A stretch of DNA of 64,000 nucleotides from Prochlorococcus marinus str. MIT 9314 (GCF_000760035.1 NZ_JNAO01000004.1:62001-126000); one strand, 5' to 3'; shown: positions 20,583 to 30,125, numbered from the stretch's first letter. Notes: a model not told the origin generated them from the sequence alone. Numbers and translations are program-made.

Positions 20583-20885
20583 ATGAAAAAATTAATAGCC
20601 TTGATTTTATTTCCATTTCTTATAACTCCATTTGCGGCAAAAGCAAATGATAATTTTTCTGTTGAGATAGAGGCACTTACACTCGTAATGGAGCAATATA
20701 AGGAAGATACTGAATCAAGTGTTGAATTAGATATAGAAGATAAAAAGCCAAGTTACATGGCTCTTAAACAAGACGAATGCAATGCCACTGTTGAAGTTAC
20801 AGAAAAAACAGGATTAGAGGTTGTAAATACTGAATCTTTCGATGTAAATGTCTGTTTGAAAGAAATCTATAAAGTAATAAACTAA
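20583..20885 (+). CDS. Small secreted protein, 100 residues
   Basis: A classical signal peptide (KKLIALILFPFLITPFAAKA) is followed by an acidic mature domain with two cysteines (DECNATVEV and NVCLKEI) that could pair. A single-gene unit downstream of the repair operon, followed by a strong hairpin. Family unknown. Confidence 0.7.
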   Translation: MKKLIALILFPFLITPFAAKANDNFSVEIEALTLVMEQYKEDTESSVELDIEDKKPSYMALKQDECNATVEVTEKTGLEVVNTESFDVNVCLKEIYKVIN

Positions 20886-20927
20886 ATAAGCAGTTTATAA
20901 AAATATTATAAAAACAAGCAAATTAAA

Positions 20928-20958
20928 GAGGTCTTTTACTTAAAGAAGGTAAGACCTC
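20928..20958 (+). other. Stem-loop after the secreted-protein gene
   Basis: The arms GAGGTCTT...AC and GTAAGACCTC pair over about 10 bp with a 2-base bulge and a purine-rich loop. No T-run follows, so it is not a canonical intrinsic terminator. It could be an mRNA 3'-end structure or part of a small RNA; the following 90 bp stays free of ATG-started ORFs. Confidence 0.45.
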
Positions 20959-21068
20959 GAGACCTAACAGAAAACTTTGGAACGGGTTCTGCATACCTAA
21001 TTGATAACTACAATGAAATTGTAGAGGTGTAATTAAAAGTACAAAACCTAAAATTATATTTTAAATAA

Positions 21069-21215
21069 TTACTTCTTCTTTGATAATGTCTTTGATTCTT
21101 CTCTAGACATTAAAGCTTCGATTTGAGCAAGAACTTTTTGAAGTTCATCCGTTTTTGTAAGAGATGCTTCTGCTACTTCTCTTAATTTTTCTAACTGTTC
21201 TTTAGTTTTATCCAT
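21069..21215 (-). CDS. 48-residue coiled-coil protein
   Basis: Short ORF encoding a highly charged helix (KEQLEKLREVAEASL ... QKVLAQIEALMSRE) with a lysine tail. Regular heptad-like leucines suggest a dimeric coiled coil. ATG start; no recognisable family. Confidence 0.6.
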   Translation of the reverse strand: MDKTKEQLEKLREVAEASLTKTDELQKVLAQIEALMSREESKTLSKKK

Positions 21216-21608
21216 GATAAATAAATTAGAAATTAACCACTCTTAAAAATGGTTTTAATACAGATTTTTCACTCCCACACAGATTCATATTCTCTCTTTT
21301 TTTTATAAAGTCAAATAAATTTCCCTTTATTAAGGTTTTATTAGGACTTCCAATTAATTCTTTATTTAATATTGAAACCATAAGATTACCTGAAATAGAA
21401 ATACTCTTAAATTATGAAGTAAATACAGGTAAACCTATTGTTGCAGTTGTTATGAGAGCTCCTGCAAAAATCAAGAAAGGTAGAAAAGGGTAGTTTTTCA
21501 AAGATAAACTTACTAATTCGAAATTACTATATAGGTATTTATACTGTTTGTCTACCCTTTATCCGTTTTAAAGCTAAAAATCTTTCTTTTAAAAGTAAAA
21601 ATTTAACA
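21216..21608. other. Intergenic stretch with an unexplained open frame
   Basis: About 390 bp between a small coiled-coil gene and pstB. On the + strand, codons from 21230 to the TAG at 21491 are all open (87 codons) and end in a basic tail, but there is no ATG, GTG or TTG start before the last 13 codons. It could be a gene relic or chance. No hairpin terminator for pstB was found by eye. Confidence 0.3.
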
Positions 21609-22418
21609 TCAGCCAAATTTACCTGATATGTATTCCTGAGTGGTTTTTTCTTTTGGAGAGTTAAAAATTTTCTTTGTCGAATTAAATTCTGCGAGGTAAC
21701 CAACCTTTCCTCCATCACCATCTTCATACTCAATTGCATTAAAAAATGCAGTCATATCACTTACTCTTAATGCCTGTTGCATATTATGAGTAACGATTAT
21801 TATTGTGTAATTCTTCTTAAGTTCATGCATCGTCTCCTCAATTTTTAAAGTTGAGATTGGATCTAAAGCAGAACATGGCTCATCCATGAGAATTATTTCA
21901 GGTTCAATTGCGATGGTTCTTGCTATACATAGCCTTTGTTGTTGTCCGCCAGATAACGAGTAACCACTATCATTCAATTTATCCTTACATTCACTCCATA
22001 CAGCAGCTTTTCTCAAGGAACTTTCCACTAATTCATCCATATCTCCCGTAAAGCCATTGATTCTTGCTCCGAATGCAATATTTTCGTAGATAGATTTTGG
22101 AAAAGGGTTAGGTTGTTGAAAAACCATTCCGATTCTTCTTCTAACTTCAACTGGATCTACTCTTTTGTCATAGATATTAGTTCCATCAAAGAGGACTGTC
22201 CCTTTTAACGAACAATTAGGGATTAAATCGTTCATTCTATTCAAAGCTCTAAGAACGGTTGATTTACCACAACCAGAAGGGCCAATGAGTGAAGTTATAT
22301 CTCCTGCTTTAAAATTTAAAAAAACATTTTTTACCGCTTCAAAAGTGCCATAACTAATAGAAACATCCTCAAGAGATAAAATGTTTTCCTTTTCCGACTT
22401 TTTAGTGTTTTTAATCAT
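21609..22418 (-). CDS. pstB: Phosphate ABC transporter ATPase PstB
   Basis: 269-residue cytoplasmic ATPase. Walker A is GPSGCGKS, the signature is LSGGQQQR, and Walker B is [13 protein letters not shown]. The PstB-specific region [15 protein letters not shown] is present. It energises inorganic phosphate import with PstA and PstC. It is last of the pstC-pstA-pstB run, with one base to pstA. Confidence 0.96.
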   Translation of the reverse strand: MIKNTKKSEKENILSLEDVSISYGTFEAVKNVFLNFKAGDITSLIGPSGCGKSTVLRALNRMNDLIPNCSLKGTVLFDGTNIYDKRVDPVEVRRRIGMVFQQPNPFPKSIYENIAFGARINGFTGDMDELVESSLRKAAVWSECKDKLNDSGYSLSGGQQQRLCIARTIAIEPEIILMDEPCSALDPISTLKIEETMHELKKNYTIIIVTHNMQQALRVSDMTAFFNAIEYEDGDGGKVGYLAEFNSTKKIFNSPKEKTTQEYISGKFG

Positions 22419-22419
22419 T

Positions 22420-23319
22420 TCATACCCTCTTAGTTTTCTCAGTAAAAGCGGCCAATATCCTTGAAAAAATATTAACTGTTAGTATTGATATGACAAGAAT
22501 AAATGAAGCCGCCCAGGCTAGTTTATTCTGTGCATCATAAGGTTCAAGGGCAAAATTATATATCAAGACAGCTAATGAGCCCATCTCGTAAAACAAATCT
22601 TCAAAACCTACTATGTAGTAGTAAGAAAATAAAGCAGTAAATATCAAAGGTGCTGTTTCGCCTGCAGCCCTTGCGATTCCAAGCACAACCCCAGTAGCAA
22701 TAGATCTAAATGCTGTGGGTAAAGTTATTTTTAATATTGTTGTATACATACTTGCTCCTATGCCTAGAGAAGCATACCTTAATTCATTTGGTACTAACTT
22801 TAAACCTTCATCAGTAGTTTTTATAACTGTAGGCAACATCAATATTGAAAGAGCCATACCTCCTGCTAAACCACTGTACATACTACCAAATAAAATTTTT
22901 GTTGAAACGATTAAGGCATAAATAAATACACCTGCAATTATTGAAGGAACACCGGCTAAAACATTAACTCCAAATCTAATAAATTTTGAAAAAGGTCCTC
23001 CGTTTGAATATTCAGCTAGATATATGCCACCGCCAACACCTACTGGTATGGAAATAATTGAAGCAATAGTTGTAATTACTAGTGTCCCAATTAATGCAGG
23101 ATTAATTCCTCCTGCATCTAAATCATCTCCAGGAGGATTTGGTTCTAAAGTAAATAATTCTGGTGTGATTTGAGCTCCCCCTTTAATAAGAATATATGTA
23201 ACCACAAAAATCAAAGGAAGAATTGCAATGAGTGCACAAAAAACTGATAAAGAAGTAAAGAATTTATCTCCTACATTTCGTGATAGCTTTTTCTGGTAAT
23301 AAAGAGAATTCATAATCAT
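22420..23319 (-). CDS. pstA: Phosphate ABC transporter permease PstA
   Basis: 299-residue inner-membrane permease with about six hydrophobic segments and the coupling-loop signature [11 protein letters not shown]. It directly abuts pstC (no spacing) and lies one base before pstB. It forms the phosphate channel with PstC. Confidence 0.95.
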   Translation of the reverse strand: MIMNSLYYQKKLSRNVGDKFFTSLSVFCALIAILPLIFVVTYILIKGGAQITPELFTLEPNPPGDDLDAGGINPALIGTLVITTIASIISIPVGVGGGIYLAEYSNGGPFSKFIRFGVNVLAGVPSIIAGVFIYALIVSTKILFGSMYSGLAGGMALSILMLPTVIKTTDEGLKLVPNELRYASLGIGASMYTTILKITLPTAFRSIATGVVLGIARAAGETAPLIFTALFSYYYIVGFEDLFYEMGSLAVLIYNFALEPYDAQNKLAWAASFILVISILTVNIFSRILAAFTEKTKRV

Positions 23320-24267
23320 CTAATATTTGAGACTAAATTTCTTAACTAGCCATTGAGCAAAGATATTAACTACTAAAGATAGGATCATTAGTACAAAAGC
23401 CGCATAAAAAAGTGATGAGACCTGACTTCCATCGGCTTCACCAAACTGGTTTGCAAGCATAGAAGAGATCGTATATCCAGGAGATAATAGTGACCAACTA
23501 AATGCATTAGAATTTCCAATAATCATCGTTACAGCCATGGTTTCACCCATTGCCCTGCCTAACGCCAATAGAACTCCTGCCATAATTCCTGATAATGCCG
23601 CAGGCAAAATTACCGAAAATATAGTTTTCCATCTACTTGCACCAATTCCATAGGAAGCATTCCTAAGCTTTTTAGGAACTTGATTCAGACTATCTCTAGC
23701 TATCGAGGTCACTATTGGTAAAAGCATTACCACTAAAATTATTATCGCTAAAAGTGAATTCCGACCTGCAGGCTCCGAACTAAATAAAGGAATCCAACCA
23801 AAGAATTTATGTAAAAAAACAAAAAACTCTCTAAAGAAAGGTTCCATAACAAATATCGCCCATAATCCCAATACGACAGATGGTATAGCTGCTAGTAATT
23901 CAACAAATGAACCTACTATTTCTCTGACAAATTTCGGAACAAAATCCTCTGTAATAAATATCGCAGTTCCAACACCTAAAGGGATAGTAATCAATAATGA
24001 AAGAAGAGAAGTAACTAATGTCCCATATATTGCTGTAAAAGCTCCATATTCATCTTTTACTGGATTCCATTCAGAAGTTACTAGAAAATTTAAGCCATAC
24101 CTTGAAAATGATTCAAATGACTGAAAAAAGACTACTAAAATAATTCCAAAAAGTACTATTGCAACAAGACTAGACAAGGCTAGGGTTGTATTTTTAAAGA
24201 TTAAATCTATATTTTTTTCAATTCCGAATCTTTTACGATTTTTGAAAAGAGTTAATTTCTCTTCCAT
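23320..24267 (-). CDS. pstC: Phosphate ABC transporter permease PstC
   Basis: 315-residue permease with six predicted helices and the loop motif RAMGETMAVTMIIGNS, characteristic of PstC. It is first intact gene of the pst operon. The usual upstream gene, pstS, survives only as a fragment 106 bp upstream, so this transporter depends on a binding protein encoded elsewhere or is not functional. Confidence 0.95.
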   Translation of the reverse strand: MEEKLTLFKNRKRFGIEKNIDLIFKNTTLALSSLVAIVLFGIILVVFFQSFESFSRYGLNFLVTSEWNPVKDEYGAFTAIYGTLVTSLLSLLITIPLGVGTAIFITEDFVPKFVREIVGSFVELLAAIPSVVLGLWAIFVMEPFFREFFVFLHKFFGWIPLFSSEPAGRNSLLAIIILVVMLLPIVTSIARDSLNQVPKKLRNASYGIGASRWKTIFSVILPAALSGIMAGVLLALGRAMGETMAVTMIIGNSNAFSWSLLSPGYTISSMLANQFGEADGSQVSSLFYAAFVLMILSLVVNIFAQWLVKKFSLKY

Positions 24268-24373
24268 AAAAAAAAGAATATCTCTATAAATCTACTACTA
24301 AATATTGGAAAAGACTTTAAGAGGGGTTAAAGGTATATGAAAGTCATGATAATTTGACATCTATTAAAAAAAT

Positions 24374-24739
24374 TTAACTACCTATTTTTTCAACGGCAGC
24401 TCTTGATTTCAAAAGGATATTTCCTTTTAAGGGGATAAATCCAAGGGATGAAGCCTTATCTTGATACTCATCACTTAACAATTATTAAAGGCTTGTTTGA
24501 TTGCTTTTGTGTTTCTACCATTACCTTTTTCGTAAGCGAGTATCCATGTCAATGAAGCGATAGGGTATGCTCCTTTTGCTGTTGGATAGGATTTTTACCC
24601 GCAAGATTTTCATCTAAAGTAATCCCATTATGAGCCTTAGCTCCTGCTTTTCCAGATGGTTTTAGAAACTCACCTGAAAGATTTTGAAGTGCAGCAGCTT
24701 TCACATTTCCTTTTATGTATGACTGGTTCATATAACCTC
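24374..24739 (-). pseudogene. pstS: pstS phosphate-binding protein, 3' fragment with frameshifts
   Basis: The last third of a PstS-like protein is readable in pieces: GYMNQSYIKGNVKAAAL and LKPSGKAGAKAHNGITLDE, then after a frameshift AKGAYPIASLTWILAYEKG, then after a second frameshift LSDEYQDKASSLGFIPLKG. An in-frame TGA precedes the first block, and the 5' two thirds are missing. Position directly upstream of pstC is the normal place for pstS. The recognition rests on recalled cyanobacterial PstS sequence. Confidence 0.85.
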
Positions 24740-24745
24740 ATTTAT

Positions 24746-25114
24746 TTAGAATTTAATTTTTGTTGTTACTCTGTTTTTATTTTGGGATTTGAATTCAAAA
24801 ATTCCTGTATCAGTAAATATGGTCAACTCATCTCCAGATGTTTCTTCAATTGAAATTCCTTCAGACTCTAAATTTTTAACATATACATTACCAATAAGTT
24901 TTAGAGATTTATCATCCTTGTCAAAAGAAAGCTTGTCAGAATAAGCCTCAAAATTACCACTATTACTCTTAATGACTACATTTCCCTTAGCCTCTAAATC
25001 TCCTTCTAAAGTATTAACTTGAGAATCAGATGTAATTGTGTAATTAGTTAATTCCTCAGCAAAAGAGAATTCAGCTATTAGAAATAAAAAAGATGCAAAA
25101 AATAAGCTTTTCAT
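24746..25114 (-). CDS. LptA/OstA-like periplasmic protein
   Basis: 122 residues. A signal peptide (SLFFASFLFLIAEFSFA) is followed by repeated beta strands of OstA/LptA type (TLEGDLEAKGNVVIKSNSG ... KSLKLIGNVYVKN). LptA proteins bridge lipopolysaccharide transport across the periplasm; short cyanobacterial relatives are common. It immediately follows the cytochrome gene without a gap, so they are probably co-transcribed. Confidence 0.75.
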   Translation of the reverse strand: MKSLFFASFLFLIAEFSFAEELTNYTITSDSQVNTLEGDLEAKGNVVIKSNSGNFEAYSDKLSFDKDDKSLKLIGNVYVKNLESEGISIEETSGDELTIFTDTGIFEFKSQNKNRVTTKIKF

Positions 25115-25486
25115 TTACTCCCAACCCTTTTCTGCATTTTGAATAATCCATTGTGCAAGAACCTTATCCTCTCCATCCTTTAATTTATTTTTATAACCCT
25201 TCATAAAACCAATCCCGTCATTGGCAATTTTTGCTATTGAAATCTCATCTGCTATTCCTCTTTTTTCAAGGTCGGAAAGTTTTAATGATTTGGATCCTTT
25301 AAGAACGACTGATCCACCTCTTACATGGCAGCCTGCACAAACATTTCTAAAAATTGTTTCTCCATCTCTAATTTCAGAAGCCATTAGATATCTATTTTGC
25401 AAAGAGGTTTGAAAAATAATTATTAAAGTTATTACAGGAATTACAAATAGAAATTTAAATATTTTCATTTGATTTATTTCACCCAC
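25115..25486 (-). CDS. Cytochrome c6-like c-type cytochrome
   Basis: 123 residues with a signal/anchor segment near residues 10-32, one haem-binding motif CAGCH and a likely axial Met in GFMKGYK. Ending QWIIQNAEKGW resembles the c6 family C-terminus. It probably carries electrons in the thylakoid lumen or periplasm, either as the plastocyanin alternative or as a c6C paralogue; I cannot choose between them. Confidence 0.82.
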   Translation of the reverse strand: MGEINQMKIFKFLFVIPVITLIIIFQTSLQNRYLMASEIRDGETIFRNVCAGCHVRGGSVVLKGSKSLKLSDLEKRGIADEISIAKIANDGIGFMKGYKNKLKDGEDKVLAQWIIQNAEKGWE

Positions 25487-25522
25487 AAATATTTTAGCAA
25501 TTAATTCTGTATCTAGATTTAT

Positions 25523-26578
25523 CTACTTTAATAGCTCTACTGCCACAACAAGATTTCCTAATAATCCGTTCAAAATATTTAGCTGTTCTTTACTACCAAA
25601 TGCTATTAATACCTGACCTGGTTGAAGTATGAAATTGCCGCCAGGATTAGTGAACAACTTTTCATTTTCCTTAATGGCTAATATTTTCGCACCACTCTTT
25701 TTGCCTATTCCAAGTTCAGAAAGTGATCTTTTCTCTGCTGTTTCAAAAAGACTAATATCATTGCTTAATTCAAATTCTTCAATTTCACATTCACTTCCTG
25801 CAAGCAGATCAAGAAAGTCAATAGCGATAGGTCTTAAAGCCATTGATGCCATAGCTCTTCCTGCTGCAATATAAGGACTTACTACTATACTTGCTCCAGC
25901 TAATCTCAACTTACTTGCAGCTTCTTCAGTTCCAGCTCTTGCAATTACTCTTATAGAACTTCTTATCCCTTTAGCGCTTAAAACGACATATAAATTTGCA
26001 GCATCGTTAGGCAAAGTCACGACCAAACTTTTACATTTTTCTAATCCTGCAAGTTTTAAAGTCTCGTCAAGAGTTGCATCAGCACAAAGAACTTCTAAAC
26101 CATTTTCTTCAGCAATCTTTTTTCTATCTTCATCGCTCTCAACCACAATAATTGGAATATTTTGCGTTTTTATTTGGTTAGATATTTCCTGACCTACCCT
26201 CCCATATCCGCACAAAATTACATGATTTTCCATTTTTCTAAGAAGTCTTTTAAAACGTAATTCGTTTACTCTTTGAAAATAGCCAGATTCGAATAATCTA
26301 ACAGCTTTTTGAAAGGTAAATTGAATAAAGATCAATCCGCCAACGATTACTAAGACAGTTACGATCCTGCCTTCAGGACTTAAAGGTTGAACTTCTCCAA
26401 AACCAATTGTGGTTATTGTGATCAGAACCATCCATAGGCAATCACTCCATTCCCATCCCTCTGTTATTCGATAGCCAATTGCACCTAAAAAAAACAGAAA
26501 GAATAAAGAATAAATAAGACCAAACCAAGGTCTTAAATAGTCTTTAATAAAATAGAACTCAAATAATCTAAGCTTCAT
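25523..26578 (-). CDS. Potassium channel with RCK (TrkA-N) domain
   Basis: 351 residues. Two transmembrane helices flank a pore loop with selectivity filter TTIGFGEV (about residues 56-63). The next part is a cytosolic Rossmann domain with nucleotide motif GYGRVGQEI and a C-terminal TrkA-C-like region. This is the MthK/Kch-type architecture for gated K+ passage. It stands alone, in the same direction as the cytochrome gene with 36 bp between. Confidence 0.9.
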   Translation of the reverse strand: MKLRLFEFYFIKDYLRPWFGLIYSLFFLFFLGAIGYRITEGWEWSDCLWMVLITITTIGFGEVQPLSPEGRIVTVLVIVGGLIFIQFTFQKAVRLFESGYFQRVNELRFKRLLRKMENHVILCGYGRVGQEISNQIKTQNIPIIVVESDEDRKKIAEENGLEVLCADATLDETLKLAGLEKCKSLVVTLPNDAANLYVVLSAKGIRSSIRVIARAGTEEAASKLRLAGASIVVSPYIAAGRAMASMALRPIAIDFLDLLAGSECEIEEFELSNDISLFETAEKRSLSELGIGKKSGAKILAIKENEKLFTNPGGNFILQPGQVLIAFGSKEQLNILNGLLGNLVVAVELLK

Positions 26579-26761
26579 ATCCCTTATTATCGTTAACTAT
26601 TCAAAAATTTCAAAAAAATTTTCTATTATGTTCCTAAAACTATTTATTTGTTTAAGTGAAATTTATATTAAGCAGGTTGATAATATTTATTTTCGTGGCT
26701 CTATGCATTAAACAAATGATTACTATCTCAGATCTTTTTTAATGCTTCATAAAAAATTAAT

Positions 26762-26893
26762 TCAAGGTTTTACTTGTACTGATTCAATAAGAAAATCAGA
26801 AGCTGCTTTTAACCAATCAGCGACGGTAAGACGAAGGTCAGGTTGAGAATATACAAGCGCGATAATAATTCCAACTAAGATTATCTTTACCAT
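26762..26893 (-). CDS. 43-residue membrane-anchored peptide
   Basis: One N-terminal hydrophobic helix (MVKIILVGIIIALVY) and a short amphipathic C-terminus (VADWLKAASDFLIE). ATG start, clean frame. It looks like one of the many small lineage-specific membrane peptides; no family assigned. Confidence 0.6.
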   Translation of the reverse strand: MVKIILVGIIIALVYSQPDLRLTVADWLKAASDFLIESVQVKP

Positions 26894-26970
26894 GGCATTT
26901 CAAATATTCTTATGAATTAAAGCACACCTATTTAGTAAAAAGAACCTTAAATTTATAAAAAATAGAATAA

Positions 26971-27324
26971 CTAAAATTTTTCTAATTGATTAAACAAGTA
27001 TTCTACTCTTCTAAGATTTACACCTAAATCAGATTGCCCTAATCTTGCTGCAGATCTTATCTGAATGATTCCTTTAGATCTATCTACATAACTCCTTACA
27101 TCAAGCTTTAAAATTTCAAGGTCATCTGGAAATCTAAAAATCAAGCTCCTACAAACACCTCTCCAATAATTTCTACCACTTTCAATAACTTCAGTACGAG
27201 GTAAACCTTCTGCCAGAGAAACAAGTTGAATAAACTTTTGATCAACATTTATTAGTTTCTTTTCTACTAAGGCACTATTTAATGGATTAGTTATTGGAGC
27301 AAGACCTTGAATTGAAGAAACCAT
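26971..27324 (-). CDS. DUF1499-like protein
   Basis: 117 residues. The C-terminus (IQIRSAARLGQSDLGVNLRRVEYL) matches the conserved DUF1499 ending, in which R-S-x-x-R-x-G-x-x-D-x-G-x-N is diagnostic. The usual N-terminal C-P-x-x-P-N-C block is replaced by MVSSIQG, so the family N-terminus is shortened. Function unknown. Confidence 0.7.
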   Translation of the reverse strand: MVSSIQGLAPITNPLNSALVEKKLINVDQKFIQLVSLAEGLPRTEVIESGRNYWRGVCRSLIFRFPDDLEILKLDVRSYVDRSKGIIQIRSAARLGQSDLGVNLRRVEYLFNQLEKF

Positions 27325-27446
27325 ATTTTTTTAGGAATGATGTAGATGTTCTAACCGATTTCATATACAAAGTGAGAGAAAAAAGTAAAGAATTTTCCCA
27401 TAAATTTGATCTCTTTATAAAGATTCCTTATTTTGTGATCAAAATT

Positions 27447-27584
27447 CTAAAATTTGAGATTTTTTATTGTTTTTTTTGATAGAGATGGTTGCCTACTTTG
27501 TTTACTAATAAGTTTCCTAACCCATAAAAAAACTCCAACAAACAAAAAAATTTCAACAATAATTCCAACCGATATTAGATTCAT
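27447..27584 (-). CDS. 45-residue single-pass membrane protein
   Basis: I start at the ATG at 27584 because a good ribosome site (agagg) lies just upstream in mRNA sense. The product is one hydrophobic helix (ISVGIIVEIFLFVGVFLWV) with a basic tail. A longer frame to 27647 and an overlapping + strand frame look like shadows. Confidence 0.6.
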   Translation of the reverse strand: MNLISVGIIVEIFLFVGVFLWVRKLISKQSRQPSLSKKTIKNLKF

Positions 27585-27680
27585 TTTTAATCCTCTTTTT
27601 TCTTGTTGGTGCCCTCTATGTATGGCACAAGAATATTTAATAACCACTTTTTAAATGAACTTAAAGGTTTCATAATCTAT

Positions 27681-28064
27681 TTACTTGCCTTTTCTCCATA
27701 AACTCCTCCCTTTAACGAGATCCTCTATATTTGGCCAAGCTGCTATTAATTCTTTAAGTGCTTTTCTATTAGGAGTATAGAAAACACATGACAATGCACT
27801 TATTACATAAAGGATGAACCATAACTTACTTTCTGAATAAGCTAAAAACAAAGAGAAAAGAAAACTTCCAATAAAGAAAAAGAAAAATGACCTATTTAAT
27901 ATTTCTAATGGAGTTCTTTTGAGTCTGTAGAATTTAATCTTTTTAATATCTTCTTCAGTATCTTTCTGAAATTTACTTTCGTACGAATTAATTATTTCTT
28001 CTTCTAGAACTTTTTCATACTCTAAATTATCAATTGGATCACTTTGATCCTTTTTATTTATCAT
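27681..28064 (-). CDS. Two-helix membrane protein, 127 residues
   Basis: A charged N-terminal half is followed by two adjacent hydrophobic helices (SFFFFFIGSFLFSLFLAY and KLWFILYVISALSCVFY) and a conserved-looking tail (RKALKELIAAWPNIEDLVKG). No known family recognised. Confidence 0.7.
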   Translation of the reverse strand: MINKKDQSDPIDNLEYEKVLEEEIINSYESKFQKDTEEDIKKIKFYRLKRTPLEILNRSFFFFFIGSFLFSLFLAYSESKLWFILYVISALSCVFYTPNRKALKELIAAWPNIEDLVKGRSLWRKGK

Positions 28065-28347
28065 TGGTATCTATACAGTACAAATATGGTAACTAATTTA
28101 AGGTATTTTAAAAAGTATCAAATTTTATCTGATAACTTGGACTATACGAACAGATCATGGTTTTGAAAATACTTCAAGATTGTCTTATTTATAAAAGATA
28201 AATTAGTCAAAATATTCTTTTTAATTTTCCCAAATCTTTCGGTCATTTAAAACAATCACTTCTATAAACTTCATAGCATTAATTAAATTAGGAGGCAATA
28301 TCTAAATCTAGAGTTAAAATAGTTTAGAGATTTTAATAATAATCTAT

Positions 28348-28659
28348 ATGCAAAGGTATTTGATTTCCTACGAATTTACTGATGGCGAGGATCAAGAAGA
28401 AGGAGCAGAAATGCTAATTAATTGGTATGAATCGGGAGGTCCCCAAAACAGACCTGAAAACTATGAGGTTCATTCTTGGATTTTTATGGTTCAAAATGGG
28501 ATTGGACATTCTGTAGTAAGTGCAGATTCTCTTGAGACAATTTGGAAGCAATGGCATCCCTGGAGAAGGTTAATGGATATAAGTATTCAGCCGTGTATGG
28601 ATCTTGATGAGACAGTCGGATTATTCAAAAAACAAAAAATGAATACAAGGATAGTCTAA
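28348..28659 (+). CDS. DUF3303-like protein
   Basis: 103-residue small alpha/beta protein with the pattern MQRYLISYEF ... NYEVHSWIFM ... WKQWHPWRRLMDISIQPCMDLDE, matching the cyanobacterial DUF3303 fold (ferredoxin-like dimer type). A distant relative is encoded at 40792 on the island. Function unknown; stands alone. Confidence 0.72.
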   Translation: MQRYLISYEFTDGEDQEEGAEMLINWYESGGPQNRPENYEVHSWIFMVQNGIGHSVVSADSLETIWKQWHPWRRLMDISIQPCMDLDETVGLFKKQKMNTRIV

Positions 28660-28752
28660 AAGTATTTGAATTCCAAATATAAATATCTTTTTAGTAGCAC
28701 CTAATACTACATACATATCTCACTGCGTTAAAAAGGATAAGATTAATTTTCC

Positions 28753-28947
28753 ATGATGAATGATTCTTATCACATTTACTTCAAAGGAGAAATTCTTTTC
28801 AAGAATTTAAGTAAAGATGAATTTGAATTTGTTTGGGGAAAACTTTATACATCTTATATAAATGCCCTAAATAAAGAGCTAACCTACGAATTAATTAGCG
28901 AAAACAATATTATGGAGCCGGTATTTAACCTTGAGCCATCTTACTAA
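28753..28947 (+). CDS. Conserved small protein, 64 residues
   Basis: Begins MMNDSYHIYFKGEILFKNLS and ends FNLEPSY, a layout I associate with a small protein family common in marine picocyanobacteria (short beta hairpin, helix with W-G-K/R-x-Y-T). No function is known. It converges on the 80-residue gene on the other strand. Confidence 0.6.
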   Translation: MMNDSYHIYFKGEILFKNLSKDEFEFVWGKLYTSYINALNKELTYELISENNIMEPVFNLEPSY

Positions 28948-28967
28948 ATCAAGAACTAAATCCTAGA

Positions 28968-29210
28968 TTATGAATAAAACAAGAAAAGCTGTCTCTCTTT
29001 TATTTTGAGGTACTCTTTTTCTTCTTTAGTTATATCTAAAGCAATTCTATTTGCCTCAATTTCAACATTCGAACTATAAGTTTCAAAGTTTTCCTCTCTT
29101 TTGAATAGAGCAACAATGCCAATATCGGTTATGAACCAAATAAAATGATTAGTTTCTCCAATTGGCTCTCCTTTTAAAGAATCAATAATCAAATCACAAG
29201 TTGAATCCAT
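28968..29210 (-). CDS. Hypothetical 80-residue protein
   Basis: Small soluble alpha/beta-looking protein with one cysteine and an acidic helical C-terminus. It is 21 bp from the upstream small membrane gene in the same direction, so the two may share a transcript. Family unknown. Confidence 0.55.
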   Translation of the reverse strand: MDSTCDLIIDSLKGEPIGETNHFIWFITDIGIVALFKREENFETYSSNVEIEANRIALDITKEEKEYLKIKERQLFLFYS

Positions 29211-29231
29211 TTAATTAATCTGAGAGGGGGT

Positions 29232-29468
29232 TTAATTGCCCCCATTGCAGTACCTTACGGCCTCAGAATTGGTGCCACCATCTTCAATTATTTCTGCAAC
29301 ACATTTATTAAAAAGTTTAGATTCCTTTTTTACTGAACAGAATCCAAAAGCGATTGCAGCTAAAGCTATTGCCGATACGAAACTAGACCCAAGTTGTATA
29401 AAACCATAGGCAAACATAATGTTTTTCTTTCCAGAACATTTTTTTGAATCCTTTTTTTCTTCTGACAT
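29232..29468 (-). CDS. 78-residue membrane protein, paralogue of the gene at 46317
   Basis: A lysine-rich N-terminus, one long hydrophobic helix (GSSFVSAIALAAIAFGFCS) and a short C-terminal domain with conserved cysteines (LFNKCVAEI ... VRYCNGG). The gene at 46317-46550 encodes the same layout (FFNECVEEM ... VRFCTGG), so these are clear paralogues, one of them inside the integrated element. Confidence 0.72.
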   Translation of the reverse strand: MSEEKKDSKKCSGKKNIMFAYGFIQLGSSFVSAIALAAIAFGFCSVKKESKLFNKCVAEIIEDGGTNSEAVRYCNGGN

Positions 29469-29828
29469 TTTAGATATTTAACTAATACAAACCTATTTGA
29501 TTAATCATGCGTTTGGGAATTGTTGCCATAGAGAAAACCGAATTAAACAATTTTTAATCAGCTATGACAAAAATCAAAAATTTCAAGTTTAGATTGATTT
29601 TTCTTCACTTTAATTTTCAATTTGATACTTCATGAAGAAAAAACTTTTTGAATTTTTTATCAACATGAGCTTTTGGTATAGAAAATTTATCTTTTTTAAA
29701 AAGTAATGATCCCATAGTCATAACAAGAGATTATGTTACTTTTTAAACTATATTTTATTTTTTTTGATGAAGTATTAATACTTAAAAATTTTTCCAGAAA
29801 AGCTTGTTTTGATAATGCTCCCGAAGAG

Positions 29829-29939
29829 TTATCCACTTTTTAAGCGTTTTTCAACAGGGTTTTCCACAATATGTTGATTAAATTTGAATTTCTATGTGCA
29901 AAATAAAATATTATCTTCTTTTAAGAAAAACTATCCACA
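29829..29939 (+). promoter_or_regulatory. Cluster of three DnaA-box-like motifs
   Basis: Within 111 bp and in one orientation are TTATCCACT (29829), TTTTCCACA (29860) and CTATCCACA (29931). TTTTCCACA is the consensus recalled for cyanobacterial DnaA boxes. The flanks are very AT-rich. The whole gap 29469-29999 holds no other convincing gene; a 24-codon ORF at 29632 is weak. Confidence 0.45.
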
Positions 29940-29999
29940 ATTTTTTTTTGGGATCACTATGATCTCAAATGTCTTTAAATAATTTTCAGTAGAAATCTT

Positions 30000-30125
30000 A
30001 TGAATCTAAAAGAGACAAATAAGGATTTAAATCCTGAAATCAAAAAAGTGTTGGAAAAATCTAAGCTCGAAGTTCTTACTAATGAAAATGATTTTTTAGT
30101 TAAAAACCTCAAGAAGGCTGGATAA
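30000..30125 (+). CDS. 41-residue hydrophilic protein
   Basis: Short charged ORF (ATG start) ending LVKNLKKAG, about 60 bp after the DnaA-box-like cluster. It has no membrane segment or motif. Between it and 30414 there is nothing else recognisable. Confidence 0.4.
   Translation: MNLKETNKDLNPEIKKVLEKSKLEVLTNENDFLVKNLKKAG

Noticed and set aside
20949-21031. Open frame after the 20928 hairpin
   Set aside because: No start codon in frame; the stretch is better seen as 3' untranslated or small-RNA sequence.
21230-21490. 87 sense codons in a row between a small gene and pstB
   Set aside because: No usable start codon before the last 13 codons and no family match; kept only as a note on the intergenic region.
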